Source: Eubacterium sp. (GTDB lineage: Bacteria; Bacillota; Clostridia; Lachnospirales; Lachnospiraceae). From it: a stretch of 64,000 nucleotides of DNA. Under the pieces are notes generated by a model that had not been told where the DNA came from, did no database searches, and saw nothing but the letters and a program-made list of their open reading frames with translations. The stretch lies in NCBI GenBank assembly GCA_017472565.1, contig JAFUPY010000097.1:1-64000 (forward strand), read 5' to 3'. This document shows positions 43,782 through 52,939 of this stretch, piece after piece. The position numbers and the translations under genes are program-made. Position 1 is the stretch's first letter; each line of letters starts with the position of its first letter.

Positions 43782-43920
43782 GTATATAGCGCCATACATC
43801 TAAAAATAATTAAAAAACATCAAAAACATTGATTGTATTGTAACAATACATGATAAAATCCTTAGTGCATGCAACTGTATGGCACTATATAGCGGGTATA
43901 TGGTTCCATACCGTTCTGTA
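43782..43920 (+). promoter_or_regulatory. Regulatory dyads before the SLC13-type gene
   Basis: GTATATAGCGCCATAC (43782-43797) recurs inverted as GTATGGCACTATATAG (43877-43892), 14 of 16 matching. Between them lies a perfect TGTATTG-TAA-CAATACA palindrome (43834-43850), and after them a GGTATATGG/CCATACC dyad near 43895-43912. This suggests looping or multi-site control of the next gene. Confidence 0.5.
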
Positions 43921-43966
43921 ATTGGCAAAAGAGTAGTAAAAAGGATGTACTAAGGAGAGAGTAAAA

Positions 43967-45403
43967 ATGAAAGCAGTAAAGAAAGAGTATATGCATTATC
44001 TGATTGCGTTGATCATCGGTATTGTTCTTGCCGTCGCACTTCAGCCAACAAATGGACTGACAGATCTGGGTGTTCGCGTGATTGCGATTCTGATTCCAGT
44101 TTTATACCTTTGGTTAACCACAAACACACATTGGACTTCATTGTTAGCATTGGGTCTTTTGGTGTGTACACAGGCAATGACAGCCAATGAAGTTTGGGCC
44201 AACTCATTGGGGCACTTCGTTGCAATCACAGTTATCGTTTATATGCTGTTAAATGTTTGCCTGAAAGAAACTGGCGTTATTGACAAAATCGCCATCTGGT
44301 TCGTAACTCGTAAATTTGTTCAGGGAAGACCATATGCATTTATGGCAATGTTCTTCGCGTCAAACATCATTATCGGTCTGTTCATGGATAACCTGTCACT
44401 GGCTGTTATCTATGTGGCAATCGCAGGTTCCCTGTGCGAACGTATTGGTGTGCAGAAAGGGGATCCATTCTATGTATGTATCTTCACTGGTACATTATGG
44501 GGCAATGTAATCCTTTCCATCGCGTCACCAATCGCACATGCGCTGCCAAACATCATTATGGGTCTTGCAGAGACACAGCTTGGAATTTCCATTTCCTATG
44601 CTGACTGGTTAATGGTGGGCGTACCATTCTCCGTAATCATGTTCTTCGCGATTATGATTGCAGTCCGTATCTGGAATCCAGATACATCTGCATTTAAGAA
44701 CTTTGATGTAGAAGCGGTTAAAAGAGACAGTAAACCATTAGGAAAAGATGGTAAGATTGCTGCAGTAGTATTTATCATCGTTGTTATTTTTGTATTAGCA
44801 CCATCTATTTTAAAGGGCGTAATGCCAGTGGTAATGGGATACTTAAACAGCGTTGGCGTTGTTGTTCCAGCAATCATGGGTGTAGTTGCATTGACACTGA
44901 TTCGTGTTGACAACAAACCAGTTTTAGATGTACCAGCTGCATTTAGACAAGTTCCATTTCCAGTTGTTATTTTTGCTGGTACCGTAAGCTGTTTTGCAGT
45001 TCCAATTTCATCTGAAGCAACTGGCATCTCCGTATGGTTAGGAAATATCTTCCAGCCATTGGTAGAAGGACTTCCAGCAATGGCAGTTGTTGTAATCCTG
45101 ATGATTGTTGCAATCATTATGACCAACTTCCTGTCCAATACAGTAACCATGGTATTGTTCTTTAATATCGGTGTTGTATTACTTGCAAATGGCTCCTTAC
45201 ATATGGGCGCATTTACAATCGTAATCGCACTTGCAGCATCTATGGCAACCATCACACCATCCGCTGCTGTACCATCCCCACTGTTCTTCGGACCAGGACA
45301 CCTGACAATGACAGGTACAATTAAATGGAATCTGATTTTCGTTGTATTATCCTTCTTCGCATGTCTGCTGATGATGCCATTGGCAACCATGCTGCTAGGT
45401 TAA
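43967..45403 (+). CDS. SLC13/DASS-type anion or dicarboxylate transporter
   Basis: The 478-aa protein has about 12 membrane segments. Features include LWLTTNTHWTSLLALGLLVC, FMDNLSLAVIYVAIAGSLCE, FLSNTVTMVLFFNIGVVLLA and a final AASMATITPSAAVPSPLFFG, resembling the SNT motifs and helix hairpins of the DASS/ArsB-NhaD superfamily. It probably takes up an organic or inorganic anion with Na+. AAGGAGAGAG precedes ATG. It stands alone, after the TRAP operon, and is flanked by terminators. Confidence 0.8.
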   Translation: MKAVKKEYMHYLIALIIGIVLAVALQPTNGLTDLGVRVIAILIPVLYLWLTTNTHWTSLLALGLLVCTQAMTANEVWANSLGHFVAITVIVYMLLNVCLKETGVIDKIAIWFVTRKFVQGRPYAFMAMFFASNIIIGLFMDNLSLAVIYVAIAGSLCERIGVQKGDPFYVCIFTGTLWGNVILSIASPIAHALPNIIMGLAETQLGISISYADWLMVGVPFSVIMFFAIMIAVRIWNPDTSAFKNFDVEAVKRDSKPLGKDGKIAAVVFIIVVIFVLAPSILKGVMPVVMGYLNSVGVVVPAIMGVVALTLIRVDNKPVLDVPAAFRQVPFPVVIFAGTVSCFAVPISSEATGISVWLGNIFQPLVEGLPAMAVVVILMIVAIIMTNFLSNTVTMVLFFNIGVVLLANGSLHMGAFTIVIALAASMATITPSAAVPSPLFFGPGHLTMTGTIKWNLIFVVLSFFACLLMMPLATMLLG

Positions 45404-45466
45404 TATCCAAAAGATGAAAACAGATAGAAGAGAAGATAGCATAGAAAAGAGAAAAAGGGAAACGAT

Positions 45467-45505
45467 TAGCAGGGTATACATGATTGCATACCCTGCTATA
45501 TTTTT
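45467..45505. terminator. Bidirectional terminator
   Basis: TAGCAGGGTAT / ATACCCTGCTA, a perfect 11-bp stem, followed by TATTTTTG on the plus strand. Confidence 0.87.
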
Positions 45506-45528
45506 GCCATATATTATCTGCGCAGAAA

Positions 45529-45822
45529 TTAGTTTGCTGTCTTAGTGCGAAGTGCAGCGATGGAACCGCCATCATAGAGAATATCTACACCTGTCAGATA
45601 ACTGCAGGCATCACTAACCATAAAGGCCATCATTCTTGCAATTTCTACTGGATCACCCACACGGCCCAAAGCGCCTTGGAGCGCCAATGATGAGGCTGCT
45701 TCACCCTCTAAAATGCCCATTGGTGTTGCAAATGTGCCAGGAGAGATGGAAACGATTCTAAGACCAGAACTTCCATACTTAACAGCGGCATGCTGCCAAC
45801 ATCTGATCTGCGCCTGCAAAAA
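45529..45822 (-). pseudogene. Short-chain dehydrogenase remnant (C-terminal third only)
   Basis: About 97 residues from the end of a classical SDR remain: AAVKYGSSGLRIVSISPGTF, PVEIARMMAFMVSDACSYLT and GVDILYDGGSIAAL. The Rossmann NAD site and the catalytic Ser/Tyr/Lys are missing; upstream the frame passes into an AT-rich, isoleucine-rich stretch without similarity. The gene seems cut at about 45822, next to the rearranged rhuM spot. Confidence 0.82.
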
Positions 45823-45928
45823 TGTTTGTTTTAAAATAAATATTTCATAAATAGTAATAATTACTATTATTGATTTGAAGATAACCATTTATATCTAATT
45901 TGTCAATTGCTATTTTTAAAAACAGTGC

Positions 45929-45964
45929 AGAACGCTTGTTCGGATATGCGGATTGTGATATAAT
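45929..45964 (+). promoter_or_regulatory. SOS-type promoter with LexA box
   Basis: AGAAC-GCTT-GTTCG (45929-45942) differs from the Bacillus LexA consensus (CGAACRNRYGTTYG) at two positions. It covers the -35 TTGTTC (45936-45941) of a promoter with TATAAT at 45959-45964 (17 bp). It reads toward rhuM and uvrB. uvrB is LexA-controlled in Bacillus. Confidence 0.6.
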
Positions 45965-46045
45965 ACAAAAAATGCCCATTGGGTCTGACAGAAAGGGATA
46001 TTGGGAATTTTATGAAGAATAAAATTCGAGAGACACTGTCTCCCG

Positions 46046-46106
46046 AATATCCACCTGAATACTTTGCACGTATTACGATTACAAATTTGTGACCTAAATT
46101 CGTGTA
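46046..46106 (+). repeat. 61-bp direct repeat flanking rhuM, left copy
   Basis: It begins AATATCCACCTGAATACTTT and ends CCTAAATTCGTGTA, and is identical to 47318-47378 except at one base (T/C in CGTAYTACG). In both copies one frame reads YPPEYFAR(I/T)TITNL before a stop, which may be a duplicated gene fragment. Confidence 0.9.
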
Positions 46107-46164
46107 ATGGAGAAAAGTTTGTAAAATATAAAACAGATACATACATGTAGCAAGTGGAATAAGA

Positions 46165-46195
46165 TTCAACTATTCGAATTTTTCGAATAGTTGAA
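46165..46195 (+). promoter_or_regulatory. Perfect 31-bp palindrome before rhuM
   Basis: TTCAACTATTCGAA and TTCGAATAGTTGAA are perfect 14-bp arms around TTT, ending 18 bp before rhuM. No U run follows, so it is more likely an operator or a translation-limiting hairpin than a terminator. Confidence 0.6.
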
Positions 46196-46213
46196 AAAGA
46201 AAGAGGAGAAAGC

Positions 46214-47278
46214 ATGGGAAAGAAAAATAGAAAGGAAATATCAATTATTCGTTCATCCGCAGCTGAATATTTGACTTTTATTACAGCGACTGGGGAAAAT
46301 GATGTAAATGCTATATATTTTGATGAGAATGTCTGGCTTACACAAAAAATGATGGGATTATTATATAATGTGGAAACGCATACAATTAATTATCATTTAA
46401 AAAAAATATTTGCTGATGGTGAATTGGAGGAACAGTCAGTTATACGAAAATTTCAAATAACTGCGTCTAATGGAAAAAACTATAATACAAACCATTATAA
46501 TTTGAAAGCTATTATTGCGGTTGGTAATAAAGTGGATTCGCCAAGAGCTGTACAGTTCCGTAAATGGGCGAATGGTATCATTGAAGAATTTACGATAAAA
46601 GGGTTCACTATGGATGATGAGCGTCTGAAAAATTTCGGCACTATCTTGACGAAAGATTACTTTGAAGAGCAGTTAGAACGAATTCGAGAAATCCGTTTAT
46701 CAGAAAGACGATTTTATCAAAAAATTACAGATATTTATGCGACAAGTATTGATTACGATCCAAAAGCTCAAACTACCAGAACGTTTTTTGCAAGAGTACA
46801 GAATCAATTACACTGGGCGATACATGGTGAAACAGCCGCAGAAGTAATTTATCATAGGGCTGATAGTGAAAAAGAACACATGGGACTGACTACTTGGAAA
46901 GACGCACCAAGTGGTAAAATACAGAGATTTGATGTGGTTGTTGCAAAAAATTATCTTACAAAAGAAGAATTATCAGCGATGGCAAGGATTGTGAACGCAT
47001 ATCTGGATTTAGCAGAACTTAGAGCAGAAGAACAAATTCCGATGACAATGGAAGATTGGGCGGTGCAATTTGAGGGGGTATTGCGCTTGTCCAGAAAAGA
47101 TATCCTTACTCATGCAGGAACTATTTCAGCAAAAATGGCAGAGCAACATGCGTTAAGCGAGTTTGAAAAATACAGAATAAAGCAGGATCAACTTTATCAA
47201 AGCGATTTTGATAGATTGCTTATGGGGGATGGACAAGAGGAGATTATCGTTATGGAGTCTGATGAAGTAGAAAAATGA
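46214..47278 (+). CDS. rhuM: RhuM family protein
   Basis: The 354-aa protein matches RhuM (Salmonella pathogenicity island 3): VWLTQKMMGLLYNVETHTIN, the HLKKIFADGELEE region, YNLKAIIAVGNKVDSPRAVQ, FRKWANGIIEEF and a second half with TARTFFARVQNQLHWAIHG-like sequence (here TTRTFFARVQNQLHWAIHGE). The N-terminal half resembles KilA-N/BRO-like DNA-binding domains of phage antirepressors. RhuM genes are mobile single-gene accessory cargo; function is not established. It is bracketed by 61-bp direct repeats and lies between an SOS promoter and uvrB. AGAGGAGA precedes ATG. Confidence 0.9.
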   Translation: MGKKNRKEISIIRSSAAEYLTFITATGENDVNAIYFDENVWLTQKMMGLLYNVETHTINYHLKKIFADGELEEQSVIRKFQITASNGKNYNTNHYNLKAIIAVGNKVDSPRAVQFRKWANGIIEEFTIKGFTMDDERLKNFGTILTKDYFEEQLERIREIRLSERRFYQKITDIYATSIDYDPKAQTTRTFFARVQNQLHWAIHGETAAEVIYHRADSEKEHMGLTTWKDAPSGKIQRFDVVVAKNYLTKEELSAMARIVNAYLDLAELRAEEQIPMTMEDWAVQFEGVLRLSRKDILTHAGTISAKMAEQHALSEFEKYRIKQDQLYQSDFDRLLMGDGQEEIIVMESDEVEK

Positions 47279-47317
47279 TTATTGCTATTGGCGATGATCA
47301 TGGCATAATGAAGGCAA

Positions 47318-47378
47318 AATATCCACCTGAATACTTTGCACGTACTACGATTACAAATTTGTGACCTAAATTCGTGTA
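47318..47378 (+). repeat. 61-bp direct repeat flanking rhuM, right copy
   Basis: One mismatch to 46046-46106. Just before it, overlapping the rhuM stop, is a 10-codon stretch MIIAIGDDHG resembling the start of RpiB-type isomerases, which then runs into the repeat. Downstream at 47422-47438, TACACGAATTTCAGGT is a near-inverted copy of the repeat end. Confidence 0.9.
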
Positions 47379-47479
47379 TAGGGTTAATTTAGAGTATTAA
47401 CCAGATGTCTTTACAAAAATTACACGAATTTCAGGTTGATAGACAAACTTTTTATACTATAGATTTTGGAGGTGTTTTT

Positions 47480-49474
47480 ATGCAAGATGCACAAAGATGT
47501 TTTAAATTACATTCAGAATATAAGCCTACCGGCGATCAGCCACAGGCTATCGAAGCTCTTGTAAAAGGCTTCCAGGAAGGCAACCAATTCCAGACTTTGC
47601 TAGGAGTTACAGGGTCAGGTAAGACCTTTACGATGGCGAATGTAATCGCTCAGCTTAACAAACCAACTTTGGTAATAGCGCACAATAAAACCCTTGCGGC
47701 CCAATTATATGGTGAGTTTAAAGAATTCTTCCCTAACAACGCAGTCGAATATTTTGTATCCTACTACGATTACTATCAGCCGGAAGCTTATGTGCCATCT
47801 ACAGACACTTACATTGCCAAGGATTCTTCTATCAATGATGAGATTGATAAGCTGCGCCTCTCTGCTACTGCGTCTTTGGCGGAGCGCAAGGATGTTATTA
47901 TTGTATCCAGTGTGTCCTGCACCTATGGACTTGGTAGTCCGACAGATTACCAGAATATGATGATTTCCTTGCGGCCAGGGATGGAAAAGGATCGTGATCA
48001 GGTACTGCGACAATTGGTGGATATGCAGTATACGCGAAATGATATGGATTTTCATCGTGGTACGTTTCGTGTGCGCGGTGACGTGGTAGAGGTTTTCCCT
48101 GCGGATAGAGGTGAAACTGCTTATCGCATCGAGTTTTTCGGGGATGAGATTGACCGCATTACAGAGATTGACGTATTGACTGGTGAGATTAAGAGTCGGT
48201 TGGAACATTTGGGGATTTTCCCGGCGTCTCATTATGTTGTGCCGCAGGAAAAGATTCTGGAGGCGGCGAAGCATATTGAGGAAGAATTGGAAGAACGAGT
48301 TCGCTATTTCAAGAGTGAGGACAAGTTGTTGGAGGCGCAGCGTATTGCGGAGCGCACCAACTTTGATATAGAGATGTTGAAGGAAACCGGATTTTGCAGT
48401 GGGATTGAGAACTATTCCAGACATTTATCCGGATTGGAGCCTGGGGCACCGCCTTATACATTGATTGATTACTTCCCAGAGGAATTTTTGATTATTGTGG
48501 ATGAGTCTCATATGACCATTCCCCAGGTGCGGGGGATGTATTTTGGGGATCAGTCCCGAAAGACAACTTTGGTGGATTATGGTTTTCGACTGCCATCGGC
48601 GAAGGATAACCGTCCGCTGAATTTTGAAGAATTTGAAAGCAAGATTGATCAGATGCTGTTTGTGTCTGCTACACCAAGTGTGTACGAGCAGGAGCATGAG
48701 CTGCTTCGTACCGAGCAGATCATTCGTCCGACAGGCTTGTTGGACCCCCAGGTTGAGGTCTGCCCGGTGGAAGGACAGATTGATGATCTGTTGTCTCGTA
48801 TTAAAAAGGAAGTAGAGGGACACCATAAGGTTTTGGTGACAACATTGACCAAAAAAATGGCAGAGGACTTGACCGAATACATGCGTGAGGTGGGGATTCG
48901 TGTGAAGTATCTCCATTCTGATATTGATACCCTGGAACGTGCAGAGATTATCCGAGACCTGCGTCTGGATGTATTTGATGTGCTGGTGGGTATAAACCTG
49001 CTGCGAGAAGGCTTGGATATTCCAGAGATTACGCTGGTTGCAATTCTGGATGCTGACAAGGAAGGGTTCCTTCGTTCGGAAACTTCACTGATTCAGACCA
49101 TTGGCCGAGCAGCCCGTAATTCGGAAGGACATGTGGTTATGTATGCAGATATGATGACTGAGTCCATGCGAGTGGCCATCTCTGAGACAGAGCGAAGACG
49201 TGCTATTCAGATGGCATACAATGAAGCCCATGGAATCACGCCGCAGACCATTCAAAAGTCGGTGCGGGAGCTGATCAGTATTTCCAAGAAGGTTGCTCAG
49301 GAGGAACTGAACTTCAAGAAGGATCCAGAGTCCATGAGCAAGAAGGAACTGGAAAAACTGGTGACAGAGGTGACCAAAAAAATGCAGAAGGCTGCAGCAG
49401 AACTGAACTTCGAGGCTGCGGCACAGCTGCGTGATCAGATGATAGAGCTGAAAAACATGTTGCGTGATTTATAG
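47480..49474 (+). CDS. uvrB: Excinuclease ABC subunit B
   Basis: The 664-aa DNA damage-verifying helicase starts [20 protein letters not shown]. It has Walker [18 protein letters not shown], the beta-hairpin region [24 protein letters not shown]-type [17 protein letters not shown], motif [19 protein letters not shown] and a C-terminal UVR domain ([20 protein letters not shown]) for UvrC. I chose ATG 47480, 8 nt after GGAGG; an earlier frame start at 47405 lies in the leader. It pairs with uvrA, 99 bp downstream. Confidence 0.97.
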   Translation: MQDAQRCFKLHSEYKPTGDQPQAIEALVKGFQEGNQFQTLLGVTGSGKTFTMANVIAQLNKPTLVIAHNKTLAAQLYGEFKEFFPNNAVEYFVSYYDYYQPEAYVPSTDTYIAKDSSINDEIDKLRLSATASLAERKDVIIVSSVSCTYGLGSPTDYQNMMISLRPGMEKDRDQVLRQLVDMQYTRNDMDFHRGTFRVRGDVVEVFPADRGETAYRIEFFGDEIDRITEIDVLTGEIKSRLEHLGIFPASHYVVPQEKILEAAKHIEEELEERVRYFKSEDKLLEAQRIAERTNFDIEMLKETGFCSGIENYSRHLSGLEPGAPPYTLIDYFPEEFLIIVDESHMTIPQVRGMYFGDQSRKTTLVDYGFRLPSAKDNRPLNFEEFESKIDQMLFVSATPSVYEQEHELLRTEQIIRPTGLLDPQVEVCPVEGQIDDLLSRIKKEVEGHHKVLVTTLTKKMAEDLTEYMREVGIRVKYLHSDIDTLERAEIIRDLRLDVFDVLVGINLLREGLDIPEITLVAILDADKEGFLRSETSLIQTIGRAARNSEGHVVMYADMMTESMRVAISETERRRAIQMAYNEAHGITPQTIQKSVRELISISKKVAQEELNFKKDPESMSKKELEKLVTEVTKKMQKAAAELNFEAAAQLRDQMIELKNMLRDL

Positions 49475-49506
49475 TAATCGATAAAAAAGTGATTTAAGAA
49501 AGATAA

Positions 49507-49563
49507 CACAGATTTTATAACTGTGTGATAAGAAAGGTATCGGTGTTTTATGAAAAACCGATA
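49507..49563 (+). promoter_or_regulatory. Two hairpins in the uvrB-uvrA spacer
   Basis: ACACAG/CTGTGT (49509-49529) and TATCGGT/ACCGATA (49538-49563) form two hairpins. The second encloses a 4-codon frame ATG-AAA-AAC-CGA-TAG ending just before the uvrA ribosome site, which could tune uvrA translation. No U run is present, so read-through is expected. Confidence 0.4.
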
Positions 49564-49573
49564 GGATAATGCA

Positions 49574-52396
49574 ATGGATAAGAAATATATTAAAATTCGA
49601 GGCGCGAATGAACACAACTTAAAAAATATCGACATTGATATTCCGCGAAATGAGTTTGTTGTTTTGACAGGTTTATCTGGTTCGGGAAAGTCTTCTCTTG
49701 CGTTTGATACGATATATGCGGAAGGGCAGAGACGCTATATGGAGTCGCTGTCTTCCTATGCCCGTCAGTTCCTGGGTCAGATGGAAAAGCCAAATGTGGA
49801 GAAGATTGAGGGGTTATCCCCTGCGATTTCCATTGATCAGAAGTCAACCAACCGTAATCCACGTTCTACTGTGGGAACTGTAACAGAAATCTATGATTAT
49901 TTTCGTTTGCTCTACGCCAGAGCCGGAATTCCACACTGCCCGGAATGTGGCCGTGAGATTCGCAAACAGAGCGTGGATGAGATGGCGGATCAGATTATGG
50001 CCTTGCCGGAAAAGACAAAGATTCAGCTGCTGGCTCCGGTGGTTCGGGGACGAAAGGGTACCCATCAGAAGCTTTTGGAAAAGGCGAAACGAAGTGGGTA
50101 CGTTCGTGTCCAGGTGGATGGCAATACCTATGAACTGACAGAGGAAATCGTATTAGATAAAAATATTAAGCACAGTATTGATATTGTAGTTGATCGATTA
50201 GTAATAAAAGATGGTATCCAGCGTCGACTGGTGGATTCCATTGAAAATGTATTGAATCTGGCAGATGGTCTGATGACTGTGGATGTGATTGGCGGCGAGG
50301 AACTTCACTTTTCCCAGAGTTTTTCCTGTCCGGACTGCGGTATCAGTATCGATGAGATTGAACCGAGAAGCTTTTCTTTTAACAATCCATTTGGCGCCTG
50401 TACGGATTGTTTTGGCTTGGGATATAAGATGGAGTTTGATGAGGATTTGATGATTCCGGATAAGTCTTTGAGTATTGCAGAGGGCGCAATTCAGGTCATG
50501 GGCTGGCAGTCCTCTACCTCAGAGGGCAGTTTTACCCATGCGATTTTGAAGGCACTGGCCAAGGAATATGGATTTGAACTGACCACTCCATATAAGGATT
50601 TGCCGAAGGAAATCCGCCATATGCTGATTCATGGTACGGAAGGAAGAGAAGTGAAGGTGTATTATAAGGGACAGCGGGGCGAAGGCGTGTATGATATTGC
50701 TTTTGAAGGACTGATTAAAAATTCCAATCGTCGATATCGTGAAACCAGTTCTGATATTATGAAGCAGGAATACGAGACTTTTATGCGGATTACACCATGT
50801 ACGGCATGCCATGGGCAGCGTTTGAAAAAAGAGGCGCTGGCAGTGACGATTTCAGGAAAAAACATTCATGAGATTACGTCCATGTCGGTAAAAGATTTGC
50901 ATGCTTTTTTACAAAATATGGATCTGACCGAGCAGCAGCGGCTCATTGGGGAACAGGTACTGCGTGAGATTCGTGCCCGTGTGGGATTTTTGATGGAAGT
51001 AGGCTTGGATTATCTGTCCCTTGCAAGAGCCACAGGTACATTGTCTGGGGGAGAAGCACAGCGTATCCGATTGGCCACTCAGATTGGTTCCGGTCTGGTA
51101 GGTGTTGCCTATATCCTGGATGAACCGAGTATTGGTCTTCATCAGCGAGACAATGACAAACTGCTTTCTGCTTTAAAAAATCTGAAGGATTTGGGCAACA
51201 GCTTGATTGTTGTTGAACATGATGAAGATACGATGCGAGCAGCAGATTTTATTGTGGATATCGGTCCTGGGGCCGGGGAACATGGCGGCAAGATTGTTGC
51301 CACAGGAACGGCGGAAGAGATTATGGCTTGTCCGGAGTCTGTTACCGGAGACTATCTCAGTGGCAGACTGTCTATTCCGGTGCCTGAGATAAGACGTGAG
51401 CCAACGGGATACCTGACAGTAAAAGGTGCAAGAGAAAATAACTTGAGAAACATTGATGTGAAGCTGCCTCTGGGCGTAATGACCTGCGTTACCGGTGTGT
51501 CCGGCTCAGGAAAGAGTTCGCTGATCAATGAGATTTTATACAAACATTTGGCGAAAGCATTGAATCGTGCCCGTTCCATTCCGGGAAAACATGAGGGCAT
51601 CGAAGGCGTGGAACAGCTTGATAAGGTAATCTGTATCGACCAGTCTCCGATTGGTCGAACACCTCGTTCCAATCCTGCTACCTATACAGGGGTGTTTGAT
51701 CACATCCGAACCCTGTTTGCGGCAACGGCAGATGCCAAGGCCAGAGGCTATCAGAAGGGTCGCTTTAGCTTCAATGTGAAAAGTGGTCGCTGCGAAGCTT
51801 GCTCTGGCGATGGTATTATCAAAATTGAAATGCATTTCTTGCCAGATGTCTATGTGCCATGTGAAGTGTGCCATGGCAAACGCTACAATCGAGAGACACT
51901 GGAAGTGAAGTATAAAGGAAAAAGTATCTTTGACGTGCTGGATATGACCGTAGAAGAAGCATTGGATTTCTTCTCCAGTGTGCCATCCATCAGAAACAAG
52001 ATTCAAACATTGTACGACGTGGGACTTTCCTATATCAAACTGGGTCAGCCATCCACCACCTTATCCGGCGGAGAGGCACAGCGTATCAAGCTGGCAACGG
52101 AATTGAGCCGCAGAAGCACAGGAAAGACCATTTATATCCTGGATGAACCGACCACCGGCCTTCACTTCGCAGACGTTCATAAGCTAGTAGATATTCTCCA
52201 TCGACTGGCAGACGGCGGCAACTCCGTATTCGTCATCGAACACAACCTTGATGTCATCAAGACCGCAGACTACATCATCGATATGGGTCCGGAAGGCGGC
52301 GACGGCGGCGGCACAGTCGTAGCCCAGGGCACTCCAGAAGAAGTCGCCCAGAATCCAGCCTCCTACACAGGCCAGTATATCAAACGTTTTTTATAA
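49574..52396 (+). CDS. uvrA: Excinuclease ABC subunit A
   Basis: The 940-aa DNA damage sensor has two ABC ATPase halves: Walker [14 protein letters not shown] near residue 31 and [10 protein letters not shown] near 640, signatures [12 protein letters not shown] and [15 protein letters not shown], and Walker [14 protein letters not shown] and [13 protein letters not shown]. Zinc-finger cysteines are [20 protein letters not shown] and [20 protein letters not shown]. It loads UvrB at lesions in nucleotide excision repair. The ribosome site is weak (AGGAT). Confidence 0.98.
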   Translation: MDKKYIKIRGANEHNLKNIDIDIPRNEFVVLTGLSGSGKSSLAFDTIYAEGQRRYMESLSSYARQFLGQMEKPNVEKIEGLSPAISIDQKSTNRNPRSTVGTVTEIYDYFRLLYARAGIPHCPECGREIRKQSVDEMADQIMALPEKTKIQLLAPVVRGRKGTHQKLLEKAKRSGYVRVQVDGNTYELTEEIVLDKNIKHSIDIVVDRLVIKDGIQRRLVDSIENVLNLADGLMTVDVIGGEELHFSQSFSCPDCGISIDEIEPRSFSFNNPFGACTDCFGLGYKMEFDEDLMIPDKSLSIAEGAIQVMGWQSSTSEGSFTHAILKALAKEYGFELTTPYKDLPKEIRHMLIHGTEGREVKVYYKGQRGEGVYDIAFEGLIKNSNRRYRETSSDIMKQEYETFMRITPCTACHGQRLKKEALAVTISGKNIHEITSMSVKDLHAFLQNMDLTEQQRLIGEQVLREIRARVGFLMEVGLDYLSLARATGTLSGGEAQRIRLATQIGSGLVGVAYILDEPSIGLHQRDNDKLLSALKNLKDLGNSLIVVEHDEDTMRAADFIVDIGPGAGEHGGKIVATGTAEEIMACPESVTGDYLSGRLSIPVPEIRREPTGYLTVKGARENNLRNIDVKLPLGVMTCVTGVSGSGKSSLINEILYKHLAKALNRARSIPGKHEGIEGVEQLDKVICIDQSPIGRTPRSNPATYTGVFDHIRTLFAATADAKARGYQKGRFSFNVKSGRCEACSGDGIIKIEMHFLPDVYVPCEVCHGKRYNRETLEVKYKGKSIFDVLDMTVEEALDFFSSVPSIRNKIQTLYDVGLSYIKLGQPSTTLSGGEAQRIKLATELSRRSTGKTIYILDEPTTGLHFADVHKLVDILHRLADGGNSVFVIEHNLDVIKTADYIIDMGPEGGDGGGTVVAQGTPEEVAQNPASYTGQYIKRFL

Positions 52397-52456
52397 ACAT
52401 TTGAAAGAATGCCATTGTATTAAATGATTCAACTGTTGTAAACTGATATCCCCGTA

Positions 52457-52520
52457 GCAGGAAGAAAAATTGCCTCGCGCAAACCGTTTTAAGGTTTGTA
52501 AGAGCCAATTTTTTTCCTGC
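52457..52520 (+). repeat. Dispersed hairpin repeat, copy 2 (also uvrA terminator)
   Basis: GCAGGAAGAAAAATTGCCTC pairs with GAGCCAATTTTTTTCCTGC, with an inner AAACC/GGTTT hairpin. It is about 87 percent identical to the minus-strand copy at 36959-37018. The U-rich 3' arm could end uvrA transcription. Confidence 0.75.
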
Positions 52521-52534
52521 GAAGGTACGCAAAT

Positions 52535-52614
52535 TAAAAAGCCCTGGTTGTTCTCAATCAGGGCTACATTTCGGGGAGTGCCCCTCGCCTGGTGGGCAGA
52601 CCATAACGAGGGGC
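52535..52614 (-). ncRNA. Hairpin pair ending in a minus-strand terminator
   Basis: On the minus strand, ATGCCCCTCG and CGAGGGGCAC arms (52615-52578) form a long GC-rich hairpin with an inner GGT/ACC pairing. A second stem follows, AGCCCTGATTG/CAACCAGGGCT (52565-52540), then TTTTTAATT. This is a proper terminator for a leftward transcript, yet no minus-strand gene exists here. I see no convincing promoter to the right, so an independent small RNA is possible but unproved. Confidence 0.35.
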
Positions 52615-52776
52615 ATGAGTTATGAAAAAAATTTTTATAGGAACGCGAAGCGTACCATATAAAGAACTTTTTTGCTAGTACACTGTCAGTATAGGCAATA
52701 AATGTGAAAAAAATGTGTTTAAAATATAAAAAAAGATTAAGAATCCTTTGTTTTTTATGAAATTTCGAAAAAGCAT

Positions 52777-52804
52777 TTGAAAATTGGAAATATTTATATA
52801 TAAT
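52777..52804 (+). promoter_or_regulatory. mreB promoter
   Basis: TTGAAA (52777-52782), 16 bp, TATAAT (52799-52804), leaving a leader of about 130 nt. Confidence 0.7.
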
Positions 52805-52939
52805 ATATAAGTGAATAAGTGCGTCTTTTTATAGGACAGGCTTATTTACATAGCGTAGGATTAGAATAAAAGATACGATGAGATAACATTCGTAATTTTG
52901 AATAAAAATAAATGGCAGAAATAGTAGGAAGGAGAAGTT

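Larger units (their letters stand above)
52397..52939. other. 543-bp intergenic region between uvrA and mreB
   Basis: Contents in order: the dispersed hairpin repeat, the minus-strand hairpin pair, a small ACGC-GAA-GCGT hairpin near 52645, and the mreB promoter. No gene is evident. Confidence 0.6.

Noticed and set aside
46012..46092. 26-codon frame (MKNKIRETLSPEYPPEYFAR...) ending in the left 61-bp repeat
   Set aside because: Ribosome site is poorly placed and the same sequence recurs in the right repeat fused to different upstream codons, so it looks like a fragment, not a gene.
47276..47305. rpiB start-like fragment MIIAIGDDHG overlapping the rhuM stop
   Set aside because: Only ten codons match before the frame enters the repeat and stops; too short to call even as a pseudogene.
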